In this document: in pieces, positions 18,228 to 26,004 of the stretch
How positions within the stretch are numbered: the stretch's first letter is position 1
How the letters are laid out: every line of letters begins with the position of its first letter
From: UBA8914 sp034002905
GTDB taxonomy: Bacteria; Pseudomonadota; Alphaproteobacteria; UBA9219
Reading direction: 5' to 3'
DNA: 64,000 nucleotides
Assembly: GCA_034002905.1 (NCBI GenBank)
Contig: JAVEZQ010000009.1
Location: 12,229-76,228, forward strand
Made by a program: the position numbers and the translations under genes
The notes under the pieces: generated by a model
What the model saw: only the letters and a program-made list of their open reading frames with translations
What the model was told of the DNA's origin: nothing
The model's database searches: none

Positions 18228-18564
18228 TTGATCTCTCCCCTCAATAAAATTAGTAAAAAACACATTCGTTTAAATGTACCCCCATTCTACCCATCGAAAA
18301 TAGATGCGCAAGAATGGCTTAAGGTTAATGTTTTAATTAATAGAGATGCATAGATGCTTTCTTAATTCACACATCACCCGCTCTGCGCCTCGCCCGCCAT
18401 TTGTCGGACGGATCGTTTTGTTCTTTCTGTGATTTTTTGGTTCGACCAAGGGCTGCCTCCTCGCAACCGCTCATGACCTTGATGGAGCCTTTTAATACGT
18501 TCTGCGAGCTCAAGATTCCTTTCCTGTTTCCCTTTTCTTTCCTTTATGCAAGCATTGCGGTGCC
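18228..18564. other. Intergenic stretch upstream of the his promoter
   Basis: No convincing gene is present. The left part is AT-rich, with several TTAA tetramers at 18317-18342 that do not fit the spacing of a CtrA site. The right part contains a 65-codon GTG-started open frame on the minus strand (18374-18571) that overlaps the his promoter and lacks family features; it is not called. Confidence 0.5.
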
Positions 18565-18612
18565 TTGACACAAGGCTCTCGTGCGTGATACTGTAATAAC
18601 GTGATATTACAG
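18565..18612 (+). promoter_or_regulatory. his operon promoter with overlapping palindromic operator
   Basis: A perfect -35 TTGACA (18565-18570) is followed after 16 bases by GATACT (18587-18592) as -10. A perfect inverted repeat, CTGTAATA (18591-18598) and TATTACAG (18605-18612) with a 6-base spacer, covers the end of the -10 and the expected start site near 18599. Binding there would block RNA polymerase, so repression of hisC and the whole operon is the natural reading. The regulator is unknown. The leader to the hisC ATG is about 48 bases with no sign of a His-rich attenuator peptide. Confidence 0.7.
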
Positions 18613-18646
18613 CTTTACGGTGTTTTGTTAAATATGTGAGGATGTT

Positions 18647-19726
18647 ATGCGTTCGCTGATGCGCCCCGATTTGATGGATGTAAATCCCTATGTTTCTGCC
18701 TATGTCTTGTCCGGCGGCGTGATTTCGCCTGTACGTCTGGATGCCAATGAAAATCCGTGGGCACCCTTTGGCCCCATAGGCGAGGTTTGCCTTAGCAACC
18801 GTTATGCGGCTTCCGAAGAAGCTGCGCTTTACTCCCGCGTGGCCGAGTTTCTAGGCGTAACAGTGGATGAAATCATTTTGGGCCGTGGCAGCAGCGAAGC
18901 GATCGATCTGCTTCTTCGCCTATTCTGTCGTGCGGGGCAGGATGAAATCCTGATCTGCCCACCGACTTTTTCCATGTACGCCGTGAATGCCAAGGTGCAA
19001 GGCGCGAAGGTTTTGTCTGTCCCCTTGATGGATAACGGCCAGCTCAATCTGTCCGAGATTGAAAAAACCTGTACCGACAACACCAAGCTGATCTTTATTC
19101 CGACGCCCAACGCGCCGATGGGCCACACCATGAACCGCGAGGATATGCTCAAGCTCTGTCAGATGCGTGCGGGCAAGAGTGTCATTGTCGCCGACGAAGC
19201 CTATGTCGAACTCGGTGAAACGCCCGAAGGACTTATGGCCGAAACCAAGATCTATCCGAACCTGATCATCCTGCGCACTTTTTCCAAGGCGCATGGGCTT
19301 GCGGGCGAACGCATCGGTCTTGCCTTTGGCAATCCTGAGATTATCGAGATGCTCAAGCGCATTTCCGCCCCTTATGGCCTTGCGCAAAGCAGCATTCGCG
19401 CCGCCCTTGATGCCCTGTCGCCTGCAGGCCTCGCGCTCTATCGCGAACGCGTTGCGATGCTGAAAAGTGAATGCAAACGCCTAATCCGCCTTCTGCCTCA
19501 ATCCGCTTCAGTCGTGCGTGTGTTTGACAGCTGCACCAATTTCTTGCTGATCCAGACCACGAATGCGCAGGAAACCGAAAAGGAGCTGTTGAAAAATGGC
19601 ATTCGCGTGCGCACGAAAGTCTGCGCAATCCCTGAGACTTTGCGCCTGTCCATCGGCACACCAGAAGAAAACGATGCCATGCTTGCCGCGCTGGGCGTGA
19701 CCGATCCAGATAAAAAAAAAGAATGA
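18647..19726 (+). CDS. hisC: Histidinol-phosphate aminotransferase
   Basis: This PLP enzyme converts imidazole-acetol phosphate to histidinol phosphate with glutamate. The 359-residue protein has the N-terminal DANENPW, the cofactor-binding Asp in VADEAYVEL, and the PLP lysine Lys214 in RTFSKAHGLAGERIG, followed by the C-terminal Arg that binds substrate. GAGG lies six bases before the ATG at 18647; an alternative in-frame ATG is at 18659. It leads the operon, and its stop overlaps the hisB start in ATGA. HisC enzymes can also act on aromatic amino acids, but the operon settles its main role. Confidence 0.95.
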   Translation: MRSLMRPDLMDVNPYVSAYVLSGGVISPVRLDANENPWAPFGPIGEVCLSNRYAASEEAALYSRVAEFLGVTVDEIILGRGSSEAIDLLLRLFCRAGQDEILICPPTFSMYAVNAKVQGAKVLSVPLMDNGQLNLSEIEKTCTDNTKLIFIPTPNAPMGHTMNREDMLKLCQMRAGKSVIVADEAYVELGETPEGLMAETKIYPNLIILRTFSKAHGLAGERIGLAFGNPEIIEMLKRISAPYGLAQSSIRAALDALSPAGLALYRERVAMLKSECKRLIRLLPQSASVVRVFDSCTNFLLIQTTNAQETEKELLKNGIRVRTKVCAIPETLRLSIGTPEENDAMLAALGVTDPDKKKE

Positions 19727-20295
19727 CACGCCTTGCTGCCATCAGTCGTGAGACAAAGGAAACCAGAATTGGCGTTGCCGTTAATCTGGATGGCTGTGAA
19801 GCGGATATCAAAACGGGCCTTGGCTTTTTCGATCATATGCTCGATCAAATTGCGCGACATGCTGGAATTGGCCTGACCTTGCATTGTCGGGGCGATTTAC
19901 AGGTCGATGCGCACCACACGATCGAAGACTCCGCCCTTGCACTCGGCGAAGCGATCAACAAAGCGCTGGGCAACAAGCGTGGCCTTGCGCGTTACGGCTT
20001 TACCGTGCCGATGGATGAATCTCTGGCGAGAGTGGCGCTTGATCTGTCCGGTCGTCCCTATTTGAAGTTCGAAGGAACAATCCCGCCCCAAGGTGCCGGA
20101 GAAATGAGCGCGGATATGGTTGACCATTTCTTCCGCTCACTCACGACGACACTGCAAGCAACGATCCACATCAACGTCACGGGCGAGAATGCGCACCACA
20201 TGATCGAGGCATGTTTCAAAGCTTTTGCCCGCGCCCTCAAGCAAGCCATTGCGATCGAGGGGGATGCCCTTCCCTCCACCAAGGGGACGTTATGA
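19723..20295 (+). CDS. hisB: Imidazoleglycerol-phosphate dehydratase
   Basis: The 190-residue single-domain HisB removes water from imidazoleglycerol phosphate, using manganese. The two metal-binding repeats of the fold are visible: GFFDHMLDQIARHAG with DAHHTIEDSALALGEA in the first half, and MVDHFFRSL with NAHHMIEACFKAFARAL in the second. It lacks the N-terminal phosphatase domain found in the enterobacterial bifunctional HisB, so histidinol phosphatase must be a separate protein, not seen here. Both ends overlap neighbouring genes by ATGA (hisC upstream, hisH downstream), giving strong translational coupling. Confidence 0.96.
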   Translation: MTRLAAISRETKETRIGVAVNLDGCEADIKTGLGFFDHMLDQIARHAGIGLTLHCRGDLQVDAHHTIEDSALALGEAINKALGNKRGLARYGFTVPMDESLARVALDLSGRPYLKFEGTIPPQGAGEMSADMVDHFFRSLTTTLQATIHINVTGENAHHMIEACFKAFARALKQAIAIEGDALPSTKGTL

Positions 20296-20885
20296 TTGTA
20301 ATTGTCGATAGTGGCGTTGCCAACCTGACTTCTGTTCTCGCAGCGATGGAACGGCTTGGACGCGAGGCCACGATCAGCGATGATCCTGCCACGATTCAAC
20401 GAGCCGACCATGTGATCCTGCCCGGCGTGGGTGCTGCCAAAGCAGCCATGAAAGCCCTTGAGTCAAAAGGACTTGTTGATGTTATACGTGGCCTCACCCA
20501 ACCGGTTTTGGGGATCTGCCTTGGCCTGCAAATCCTGTTTGACCAATCACAGGAAAGCGGCGGAACGCCTTGTTTAGGTCTGATAAAGGGAGACGTAGCT
20601 GCCTTGCCCAGCGCTCAGGATGCACCTACTCCCCATATGGGTTGGAACCAAATTACCTTTGAGCAACCCGATCATCCGTTGTTAAGGGGACTTTTACCGG
20701 ATGCTTCGTATTATTTCGTTCATAGCTTTGCCGCCGATATCGGCCCCCACACTCTTGCCAGCGCAGCGTATAACAAGCCTTTCACGGCAATCGCGGCGCA
20801 CGGCAATTTTATGGGATGCCAGTTTCATCCTGAACGATCAGGCCATGCAGGCGAGCGCGTTCTAACCAACTTTTTAGGAATGTAA
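20292..20885 (+). CDS. hisH: Imidazole glycerol phosphate synthase, glutaminase subunit
   Basis: HisH releases ammonia from glutamine and passes it to HisF. The 197-residue class I amidotransferase has the nucleophile Cys76 in the LGICLGLQ elbow and the His179/Glu181 pair in CQFHPERSG near the C terminus. The start at 20292 (M-I-V-I-V-D) overlaps the hisB stop, whereas the longer frame from 20211 would extend into hisB. hisA begins one base after its stop codon. The oxyanion-hole strand at VILPGVGA is normal. Confidence 0.96.
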   Translation: MIVIVDSGVANLTSVLAAMERLGREATISDDPATIQRADHVILPGVGAAKAAMKALESKGLVDVIRGLTQPVLGICLGLQILFDQSQESGGTPCLGLIKGDVAALPSAQDAPTPHMGWNQITFEQPDHPLLRGLLPDASYYFVHSFAADIGPHTLASAAYNKPFTAIAAHGNFMGCQFHPERSGHAGERVLTNFLGM

Positions 20886-20886
20886 C

Positions 20887-21633
20887 ATGCAGCTTTTCCC
20901 CGCCATCGACCTTCAGAATGGAACATGCGTTCGTCTTGTGAAAGGCGACTTTGCCGCCTCGACCATGTATGAAGCCGACCCTATCAAACAGGCCCAGAAG
21001 TTCCACGCGGCGGGTGCCTCTTGGCTTCATGTTGTCGATCTGGACGGCGCGCAAGCCGGAAGCGTCAAACAGCAGATACTCATCGCCCGCTTGATCAAAG
21101 AAACCAGCCTGAAAGTTCAGGTCGGCGGTGGCATTCGCAGCACCTATGACATCGAGAAGATGCTGGAAGCTGGCGCTTCGCGCGTGATTATCGGCAGTCT
21201 GGCGGCCAAAACACCAGATCTTGTCGCCGAATGGCTCAAGAAATATGGCGGCGAGAAGCTTGTCCTTGCCCTTGACGTGCGCCTCAGCTCCAGCGGCATT
21301 CCAGAAGTTTTGACCGATGGCTGGAAAACCGGAAGCGCACAATCTCTGTGGAATCTACTAGATCATTATCGCAATACGCATCTTCAGACGGTTATTTGCA
21401 CGGATATCAGCCGCGACGGCACGCTCGAAGGTGCCAATGGCGAGCTTTACACGAAAATCCGACAAGTCTGGTCAACCCTCGATATCATCGCTTCCGGCGG
21501 CGTAAACAGCCTTGATGATCTGTCGATCCTTGATGCCGATGGCGTCAGCGGCGCGATCATCGGCAAAGCCCTTTACGAAGGGCATATCAATCTCGCCGAA
21601 GCTATTGCGAAGTTCCAAAGAGAGGCAGCCTGA
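20887..21633 (+). CDS. hisA: ProFAR isomerase
   Basis: HisA isomerises the phosphoribosyl formimino intermediate (ProFAR to PRFAR). It is a 248-residue half-barrel duplicated TIM fold. Catalytic Asp8 is in FPAIDLQNG, the first phosphate site is VGGGIRS, the second catalytic Asp is in VICTDISRDGTL, and the second phosphate site is IASGGVNSLDD. It sits one base after hisH and four bases before hisF. Sequence features exclude HisF, which is next and related by duplication. Confidence 0.96.
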   Translation: MQLFPAIDLQNGTCVRLVKGDFAASTMYEADPIKQAQKFHAAGASWLHVVDLDGAQAGSVKQQILIARLIKETSLKVQVGGGIRSTYDIEKMLEAGASRVIIGSLAAKTPDLVAEWLKKYGGEKLVLALDVRLSSSGIPEVLTDGWKTGSAQSLWNLLDHYRNTHLQTVICTDISRDGTLEGANGELYTKIRQVWSTLDIIASGGVNSLDDLSILDADGVSGAIIGKALYEGHINLAEAIAKFQREAA

Positions 21634-21637
21634 ACCT

Positions 21638-22408
21638 ATGCTTACAAAACGGATCATCCCCTGTCTGGACGTCAAGAACGGTCAAGTCATCAAGGGTATC
21701 CAGTTTCGTAATCATGAAGTTGTTGGCGATATTCTTGACCTTGCCCTGCGTTATCGCGATGAAGGGGCCGATGAGCTTGTTTTTTACGATATCTCGGCCA
21801 GCAGCGACGGCCGGGTCGTGGATCGCGCATGGATCAAGGCTTGCGCCAAATGCCTCAACATCCCGTTTTGTGTCGCCGGCGGTATACGCACGATTGACGA
21901 TGCCCGCGAAACACTGGCCCAAGGAGCGGATAAACTCTCGATCAACTCCCCTGCCCTTGAAAACCCATCCTTGATCACAGCCATGGCCGAGGAGTTTGGC
22001 AAGCAATGCGTCGTCGTTGGGATCGATAGCCGTAAAGAAGACGGCGACTATTTCGTCTATCGCTACACGGGCGATGAAAAACGCACGCAAAGCACCAAGC
22101 GACGTACGCTTGATTGGGTCAAGGAAGTTATCGAGCGTGGCGCCGGAGAAATCGTCCTCAATTGCATGAACCAAGACGGCATGCGCAAGGGCTATGACCT
22201 TAAGCAACTCGCTACCGTGCGTCCTTTGGCCGGCGTGCCCCTTATCGCGTCAGGCGGCGCTGGTTCAATCGATGACTTTGTGCAAGTATTCCAGAAAACG
22301 TGTGTCGATGGGGCCTTGGCCGCCAGTGTCTTTCACAAAAAAATCATCGCCATTCCCGAATTAAAAGAAGCACTTGCCAAAGAGAAAATCCCCGTGAGAG
22401 TAATATGA
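21638..22408 (+). CDS. hisF: Imidazole glycerol phosphate synthase, cyclase subunit
   Basis: HisF uses ammonia from HisH to convert PRFAR to imidazoleglycerol phosphate and AICAR, which links histidine and purine synthesis. The 256-residue TIM barrel shows Asp11 in RIIPCLDVKNG, CVAGGIRTIDDA, VVGIDSRKE and the second catalytic Asp in NCMNQDGMRKGYD, with phosphate sites at ASGGAGSIDDF. The start at 21638 follows the hisA stop by four bases, and the stop overlaps hisIE by ATGA. The much longer upstream frame is only read-through of hisA sequence. Confidence 0.97.
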   Translation: MLTKRIIPCLDVKNGQVIKGIQFRNHEVVGDILDLALRYRDEGADELVFYDISASSDGRVVDRAWIKACAKCLNIPFCVAGGIRTIDDARETLAQGADKLSINSPALENPSLITAMAEEFGKQCVVVGIDSRKEDGDYFVYRYTGDEKRTQSTKRRTLDWVKEVIERGAGEIVLNCMNQDGMRKGYDLKQLATVRPLAGVPLIASGGAGSIDDFVQVFQKTCVDGALAASVFHKKIIAIPELKEALAKEKIPVRVI

Positions 22409-23031
22409 ATGATTTTTCGCCTGATATATTGGATTTCGCAAAAGGCGACGGGCTTCTTCCCGTTATTGTCCAAGACAACAACAGCCTACGCATTTTGATG
22501 CTCGGCTATATGAACCGCGAGGCTTTGGATGAAACGCTACGCTCCGGTCTTGTGACCTTCTATAGCCGCAGCAAACAGCGCCTCTGGCAAAAAGGCGAGA
22601 CGTCAGGCCATACGCTCAAGCTCGTTTCCATTACAACAGATTGTGATCAAGACGCCTTACTCGCACGCGTTCTTCCTCAAGGCCCGACCTGTCACACCGG
22701 CGCTGTAAGTTGTTTTGATCAAAAGGATGAAGGCCGAGACGATTTGTCTTTTCTCGCTGATTTGCAGGCCCTCATCCACAAACGACATGAGGAGCAACCC
22801 GCGGGAAGTTATACAACACAGCTTTTTCAACAAGGGATGCCGCGCATGGCGCAAAAAGTTGGCGAAGAAGGCGTCGAAGTCGCACTGGCGGCTACGGCTG
22901 AACCCCATAAACTTTGCGAAGAAGCCGCAGACTTAATCTATCATCTGCTTGTTGTGTTAGAAGCCAGCGAAAAAAGCCTGACGGACATCATCAAAGTGCT
23001 CAGACAGCGGCACAAAGTGGCGGCGAAATAA
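22405..23031 (+). CDS. hisI: Bifunctional phosphoribosyl-AMP cyclohydrolase / phosphoribosyl-ATP pyrophosphatase
   Basis: The 208-residue fusion does steps two and three of histidine synthesis. The HisI half (about 1-120) has the LMLGYMNREAL entry, TFYSRSKQRLWQKGETSGH and the zinc cysteines in TDCDQDALL and GPTCHTGAVSCF. The HisE half (about 125-208) has the MazG-like GMPRMAQKVGEEGVEVALAA and EEAADLIYHLLVVL helices. It ends the operon. Most alphaproteobacteria carry separate hisI and hisE genes, so the fusion is notable; hisG, hisD and hisZ are not in the window. Confidence 0.95.
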   Translation: MNDFSPDILDFAKGDGLLPVIVQDNNSLRILMLGYMNREALDETLRSGLVTFYSRSKQRLWQKGETSGHTLKLVSITTDCDQDALLARVLPQGPTCHTGAVSCFDQKDEGRDDLSFLADLQALIHKRHEEQPAGSYTTQLFQQGMPRMAQKVGEEGVEVALAATAEPHKLCEEAADLIYHLLVVLEASEKSLTDIIKVLRQRHKVAAK

Positions 23032-23038
23032 AACACAT

Positions 23039-23059
23039 AAAAAAACCGCCTCTCAGGCG
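23039..23059 (-). terminator. Rho-independent terminator of the small gene at 23092-23394
   Basis: Read on the minus strand: CGCCT, loop GAG, AGGCG, one G, then seven T. It lies 33 bases after the stop of the minus-strand gene and just past the end of the his operon, and may stop both transcripts. Confidence 0.6.
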
Positions 23060-23091
23060 ATTGACCCATCCCCTCCCCGACAAAGGGGAAA

Positions 23092-23394
23092 TCAAGCATC
23101 CGTCGACAGCGCCGCCTCCCCCTCTTTTTCGGGCAACCCAGACGCCGTCAGGCCCGAACGAAGATAGGCGACAACCGTTTGTGAGGGGATCTGGATCTGC
23201 TTTTCCCCTTCGGTTGTCAAATATTCCGCAATCATCACGCCGGCGACAGGATCAGCCTTGATCCGCGGAGACAAAGGCACCCGTGCAACCGAAGCTGCTG
23301 CGCCCGAAGCCGCGGCAGACTCGTCACGACCACCCAGCGCCACGCGTATTGTGCCGCTCCCCGTCGTATCCGTTAGACCAATTGTACCAAACAT
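23092..23394 (-). CDS. Small protein of unknown function
   Basis: The 100-residue protein starts at an ATG at 23394 (M-F-G-T-I-G-L); a GTG five codons earlier is possible. An Ala/Gly-rich N-terminal half precedes a more ordered segment, GVMIAEYLTTEGEKQIQIPS, ending in a helix VVAYLRSGLTASG. No signal peptide or transmembrane helix is seen. The terminator that follows supports a real gene. No family was recognised; its place between the his operon and the flagellar genes gives no firm clue. It is divergent from the glycosyltransferase at 23682. Confidence 0.55.
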   Translation of the reverse strand: MFGTIGLTDTTGSGTIRVALGGRDESAAASGAAASVARVPLSPRIKADPVAGVMIAEYLTTEGEKQIQIPSQTVVAYLRSGLTASGLPEKEGEAALSTDA

Positions 23395-23681
23395 GCTCTT
23401 CACCTTCACTGTGGAACGTTCCGGCTTTGCACCGCTTTAATACCCACAACTCCCCATTGTTATAATTGTACCACATTTTTTTTCTCTTGACAAGAAACTT
23501 GTGTTGTGCTCCATCCGTCATCACAGTCAATACTATGTATTCTTTAGCTTTTTTATAGGCCCTGCCCCACCTTTCGTACAAAATGACCCGCCCGCCTGTG
23601 ATGATAAGTTGACAAATCCTTCCATTTTGCCGCTTTCTTTACAGCCTGTTAAAATTTTCGACTCACATAAAGGACTCCCGC

Positions 23682-24857
23682 ATGCCTATCCCCTCTCTGG
23701 CCTTGACTTGGGCCCTTTCGACGGTGTCCGGATATGGCATATATGGCCTGCACATCGCTCTTGAATATTTTCGCATGGGAGGAGAACAACTGATTTTCAC
23801 CCATGAGTCTGGCCCTGTCGCCGTTCCTGCTCTGACACAAATGCGCATCGCGCCGGTTCTCGATCTTGCCACGAAGCTTTCTACCTTTATGAAAAGCAAT
23901 CCGCACGAAACGCTGGCCTTCACCCACCCTGTATTGCATGCCGTCGGCAACGACTGCAAAGGCTATGTTGGACAAGACCATGTTCGCGGGACACACAATA
24001 TCGGTTGCGCAGCAATCGAACATCCCGCTTTTAGCTCTGAAGCAATGGACTACGCCCGAACCTATGACGCCTTTATCGCTATTTCCAAATGGAACGAGGC
24101 CTTTTTAAAAAGTTTGAACATCGCGCCAGTTCATCTTTGCTACCAAGGTATCGACACAACCCTCTTTATGCCCGGCCCGAAAACAGGTCTATGGAAAAAC
24201 CGCTTTATCGTGTTTTCAGGGGGGAAATTCGAATTTCGCAAAGGACAGGATATCATTGCCACGGCCTTTAAGCGCTTTCACGCACGTCATCCCGAAGCGC
24301 TTTTGGTCACAAGTTGGCAAAGCCCTATGCCTCTTGATCCCCGCCCCTTTCAGCTTACCGGACATTGTCAAACGCTTCCGCGTTATAACGAAACAAGAGG
24401 GTTACAAATCGCGCCATGGTTGCTTGAACTGGGCCTGCCCGCCGGAAGCTTTGTGGAATTACCCTTCATCCCCAATATGCTGATGCCAACTGTTTTACGC
24501 GAATGCGATACGGCAATCTTCCCCAATCGCTGTGAAGGCGGCACCAACCTTGTGGCCATGGAAGCGATGGCTTGCGGCGTTCCGACTATTGTCGCGTACA
24601 ATACGGGTCAAAAAGATTTGGTCGAGCTCCTTGGCGTCAAAGCGTTCACATCGCAAAAAGACGTCGAAACACCCGCTGATTTTGGTGTGACGACAGGATG
24701 GGGCGAAACAGATCCCGATGAAGTTGTTGCCGCACTTGAAGAGGTTTATACAAACCGACAAGAACAGCAAGAGCAGGCCACAGTCATAGCCCAAAAATTA
24801 AAGGCATGGGATTGGGGCCCACAAAACCACAAACTTCTGGAAACTGTCTTTGCCTGA
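23682..24857 (+). CDS. Glycosyltransferase family 4 protein, flagellin-linked
   Basis: This 391-residue GT-B glycosyltransferase has a glycine-rich N-terminal loop (STVSGYGIYGLH), the mid-protein FSGGKFEFRKGQDI that marks the start of the GT1/GT4 C-terminal domain, and the donor-binding FPNRCEGGTNLVAMEAMACG with the conserved Glu pair. No signal peptide or membrane segment is present, so it is cytosolic. It ends before a terminator and 272 bases upstream of flagellin, so modification of flagellin is a reasonable idea, but it is separately transcribed and other acceptors are possible. Confidence 0.85.
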   Translation: MPIPSLALTWALSTVSGYGIYGLHIALEYFRMGGEQLIFTHESGPVAVPALTQMRIAPVLDLATKLSTFMKSNPHETLAFTHPVLHAVGNDCKGYVGQDHVRGTHNIGCAAIEHPAFSSEAMDYARTYDAFIAISKWNEAFLKSLNIAPVHLCYQGIDTTLFMPGPKTGLWKNRFIVFSGGKFEFRKGQDIIATAFKRFHARHPEALLVTSWQSPMPLDPRPFQLTGHCQTLPRYNETRGLQIAPWLLELGLPAGSFVELPFIPNMLMPTVLRECDTAIFPNRCEGGTNLVAMEAMACGVPTIVAYNTGQKDLVELLGVKAFTSQKDVETPADFGVTTGWGETDPDEVVAALEEVYTNRQEQQEQATVIAQKLKAWDWGPQNHKLLETVFA

Positions 24858-24858
24858 T

Positions 24859-24882
24859 CGGCAAAACTTGCCGGAACTTTTT
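24859..24882 (+). terminator. Terminator after the glycosyltransferase
   Basis: CGGCAA (24859-24864) and TTGCCG (24868-24873) around AAC, then GAAC and five T at 24878-24882. It starts one base after the stop codon and separates this gene from flagellin. Confidence 0.7.
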
Positions 24883-24898
24883 GCACACCTCTCGCGAG

Positions 24899-24919
24899 GC
24901 TAGGCAATTTTTACCTAGC
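24899..24919. promoter_or_regulatory. Inverted repeat, candidate enhancer for the flagellin promoter
   Basis: GCTAGG and CCTAGC arms around nine bases, centred about 130 bases upstream of the expected flagellin start site. That is the usual distance for an activator of a sigma-54 promoter (FlbD in Caulobacter). The identity of the binder is inferred from position only. Confidence 0.35.
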
Positions 24920-25012
24920 TCCACCCGCTTGCATGCGGTTCTTTCTTAATATTCCGGCCCAAGGTCCTTTTATGAAGCCAAAAAAAGATTAATACCCCCT
25001 CTCCCCAACGTC

Positions 25013-25028
25013 TGGCATGAAACTCGCA
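25013..25028 (+). promoter_or_regulatory. Sigma-54 promoter of flagellin
   Basis: TGGCATG, four bases, then TCGCA matches the -24/-12 consensus TGGCAYR-N4-TTGCW at all but one position, with the invariant GG and GC correctly spaced. The expected start site is near 25039, giving a leader of about 91 bases. Sigma-54 control of flagellin is known in Caulobacter. Confidence 0.75.
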
Positions 25029-25080
25029 TACCTATAGGATGCCGTTAAGTCGTTCTTTACACTCATAAGCGATAGTAGCG

Positions 25081-25126
25081 GCATCAACCTGCGGAAGGAG
25101 TCCGCATCAACCTTGAAAGGAGTTCT
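25081..25126 (+). promoter_or_regulatory. Flagellin mRNA leader: duplicated segment with hairpin-held Shine-Dalgarno
   Basis: A segment of about 23 bases is imperfectly duplicated. Both copies begin GCATCAACCT (25081-25090 and 25104-25113) and each contains AAGGAGT. In the first copy, AGGAG (25096-25100) is the loop of a perfect hairpin TGCGGA/TCCGCA (25090-25106). The second copy supplies the real ribosome binding site seven bases before the ATG at 25130. Such a leader is a plausible target of FlbT, which in Caulobacter acts on the flagellin mRNA leader and whose gene is the next one downstream. Confidence 0.6.
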
Positions 25127-25129
25127 ACC

Positions 25130-25960
25130 ATGGCTATTGGTGATATTTCCCTTAGCGCATCCGCACGTCAAAACCTGTTGTCGCTCCAATCGACATCCAA
25201 ACTTTTGGGACAAACACAGGCCCGTCTTGGTTCAGGCCGGAAGGTGAACTCTTCGCTTGATAACGCGTCAGCGTTCTTCTCGTCGAAGGGCTTTTTGAAT
25301 AGTGCAAATGACTTGTCTGCGTTGAAAGACAGCATGTCGACAGCTATCCAGACGGTGAAAGCTGCAACTGACGCGATTGAATCCATCTCGGATGTTATCG
25401 CACAGATGCAAGGTTTGACCAACTCGGCGCTTCAGACATCTGACGCTACGACGCTGGCTGGTCTTGCCACGCAGTTTAACGGTCTTCGTTCCCAGATTGA
25501 CGGCCTTGTCACTGACTCGGTCTTCAACGGTACAAACCTGTTAGACGACGCCACAAGCGGCAATACGCTGCAAGTGTTCTTCAACGCGGACAATACAACG
25601 TCTCTGACCGTTTCTGGTGTCAACGTGACCGCTACTGGTCTCGGCATCGAAGCTGCGGGCGGTTCAGGTTGGGGCACTTCAGAATCAATCCGTACGTCGC
25701 AGAGCATGTTGCAGACGGCTTTGGCCACTCTGCGTACGAATGCGTCAACGTTTGGTAGTAACAACACCATTCTTTCAACGCGTCAGGAATTCACCAACAC
25801 GCTTATCTCCACGCTGCAAACAGCGTCTGATAATCTTGTGTTGGCTGACACGAACGAAGAAGGTGCAAACCTGCAGTCTCTGCAAGCCGCCAGCTCCTTG
25901 GGTATTATCGCCCTTGGCATCTCCGGTTCGCAAGCTCAGTCTATCTTGCGTCTGTTCTAA
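25130..25960 (+). CDS. Flagellin
   Basis: This 276-residue filament subunit is exported by the flagellar type III system, so it has no signal peptide. The conserved N-terminal D0/D1 helices (MAIGDISLSASARQNLLSLQ, then RLGSGRKVNSSLDNA) and the C-terminal D1/D0 helices (TRQEFTNTLISTLQTASDNL to QAQSILRLF) flank a short variable centre of about 80 residues rich in Thr, Ser and Asn, a possible glycosylation area. It is a compact alphaproteobacterial type flagellin. Expression is set by a sigma-54 promoter and an unusual leader; a strong hairpin terminator follows. Confidence 0.95.
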   Translation: MAIGDISLSASARQNLLSLQSTSKLLGQTQARLGSGRKVNSSLDNASAFFSSKGFLNSANDLSALKDSMSTAIQTVKAATDAIESISDVIAQMQGLTNSALQTSDATTLAGLATQFNGLRSQIDGLVTDSVFNGTNLLDDATSGNTLQVFFNADNTTSLTVSGVNVTATGLGIEAAGGSGWGTSESIRTSQSMLQTALATLRTNASTFGSNNTILSTRQEFTNTLISTLQTASDNLVLADTNEEGANLQSLQAASSLGIIALGISGSQAQSILRLF

Positions 25961-25974
25961 GCCTAAAGGAGGTA

Positions 25975-26004
25975 GCGTGGGGGAAACCCCACGCTTTCTT
26001 CTCT
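25975..26004 (+). terminator. Flagellin terminator with GAAA tetraloop
   Basis: Perfect 8-base arms GCGTGGGG (25975-25982) and CCCCACGC (25987-25994) closed by the stable tetraloop GAAA, followed by a T-rich TTTCTTCTCT. It begins 15 bases after the stop, so much of the transcription should end before flbT. Confidence 0.75.

Noticed and set aside
18317..18342. Cluster of TTAA tetramers as a possible CtrA site
   Set aside because: None of the pairs has the required 11-base offset.
18374..18571. 65-codon GTG-started frame on the minus strand
   Set aside because: It overlaps the his promoter and has no ribosome binding site or family match.
23324..23581. 85-codon minus-strand frame overlapping the small gene at 23092-23394
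   Set aside because: It overlaps the better-supported small gene in another frame and has no family features.
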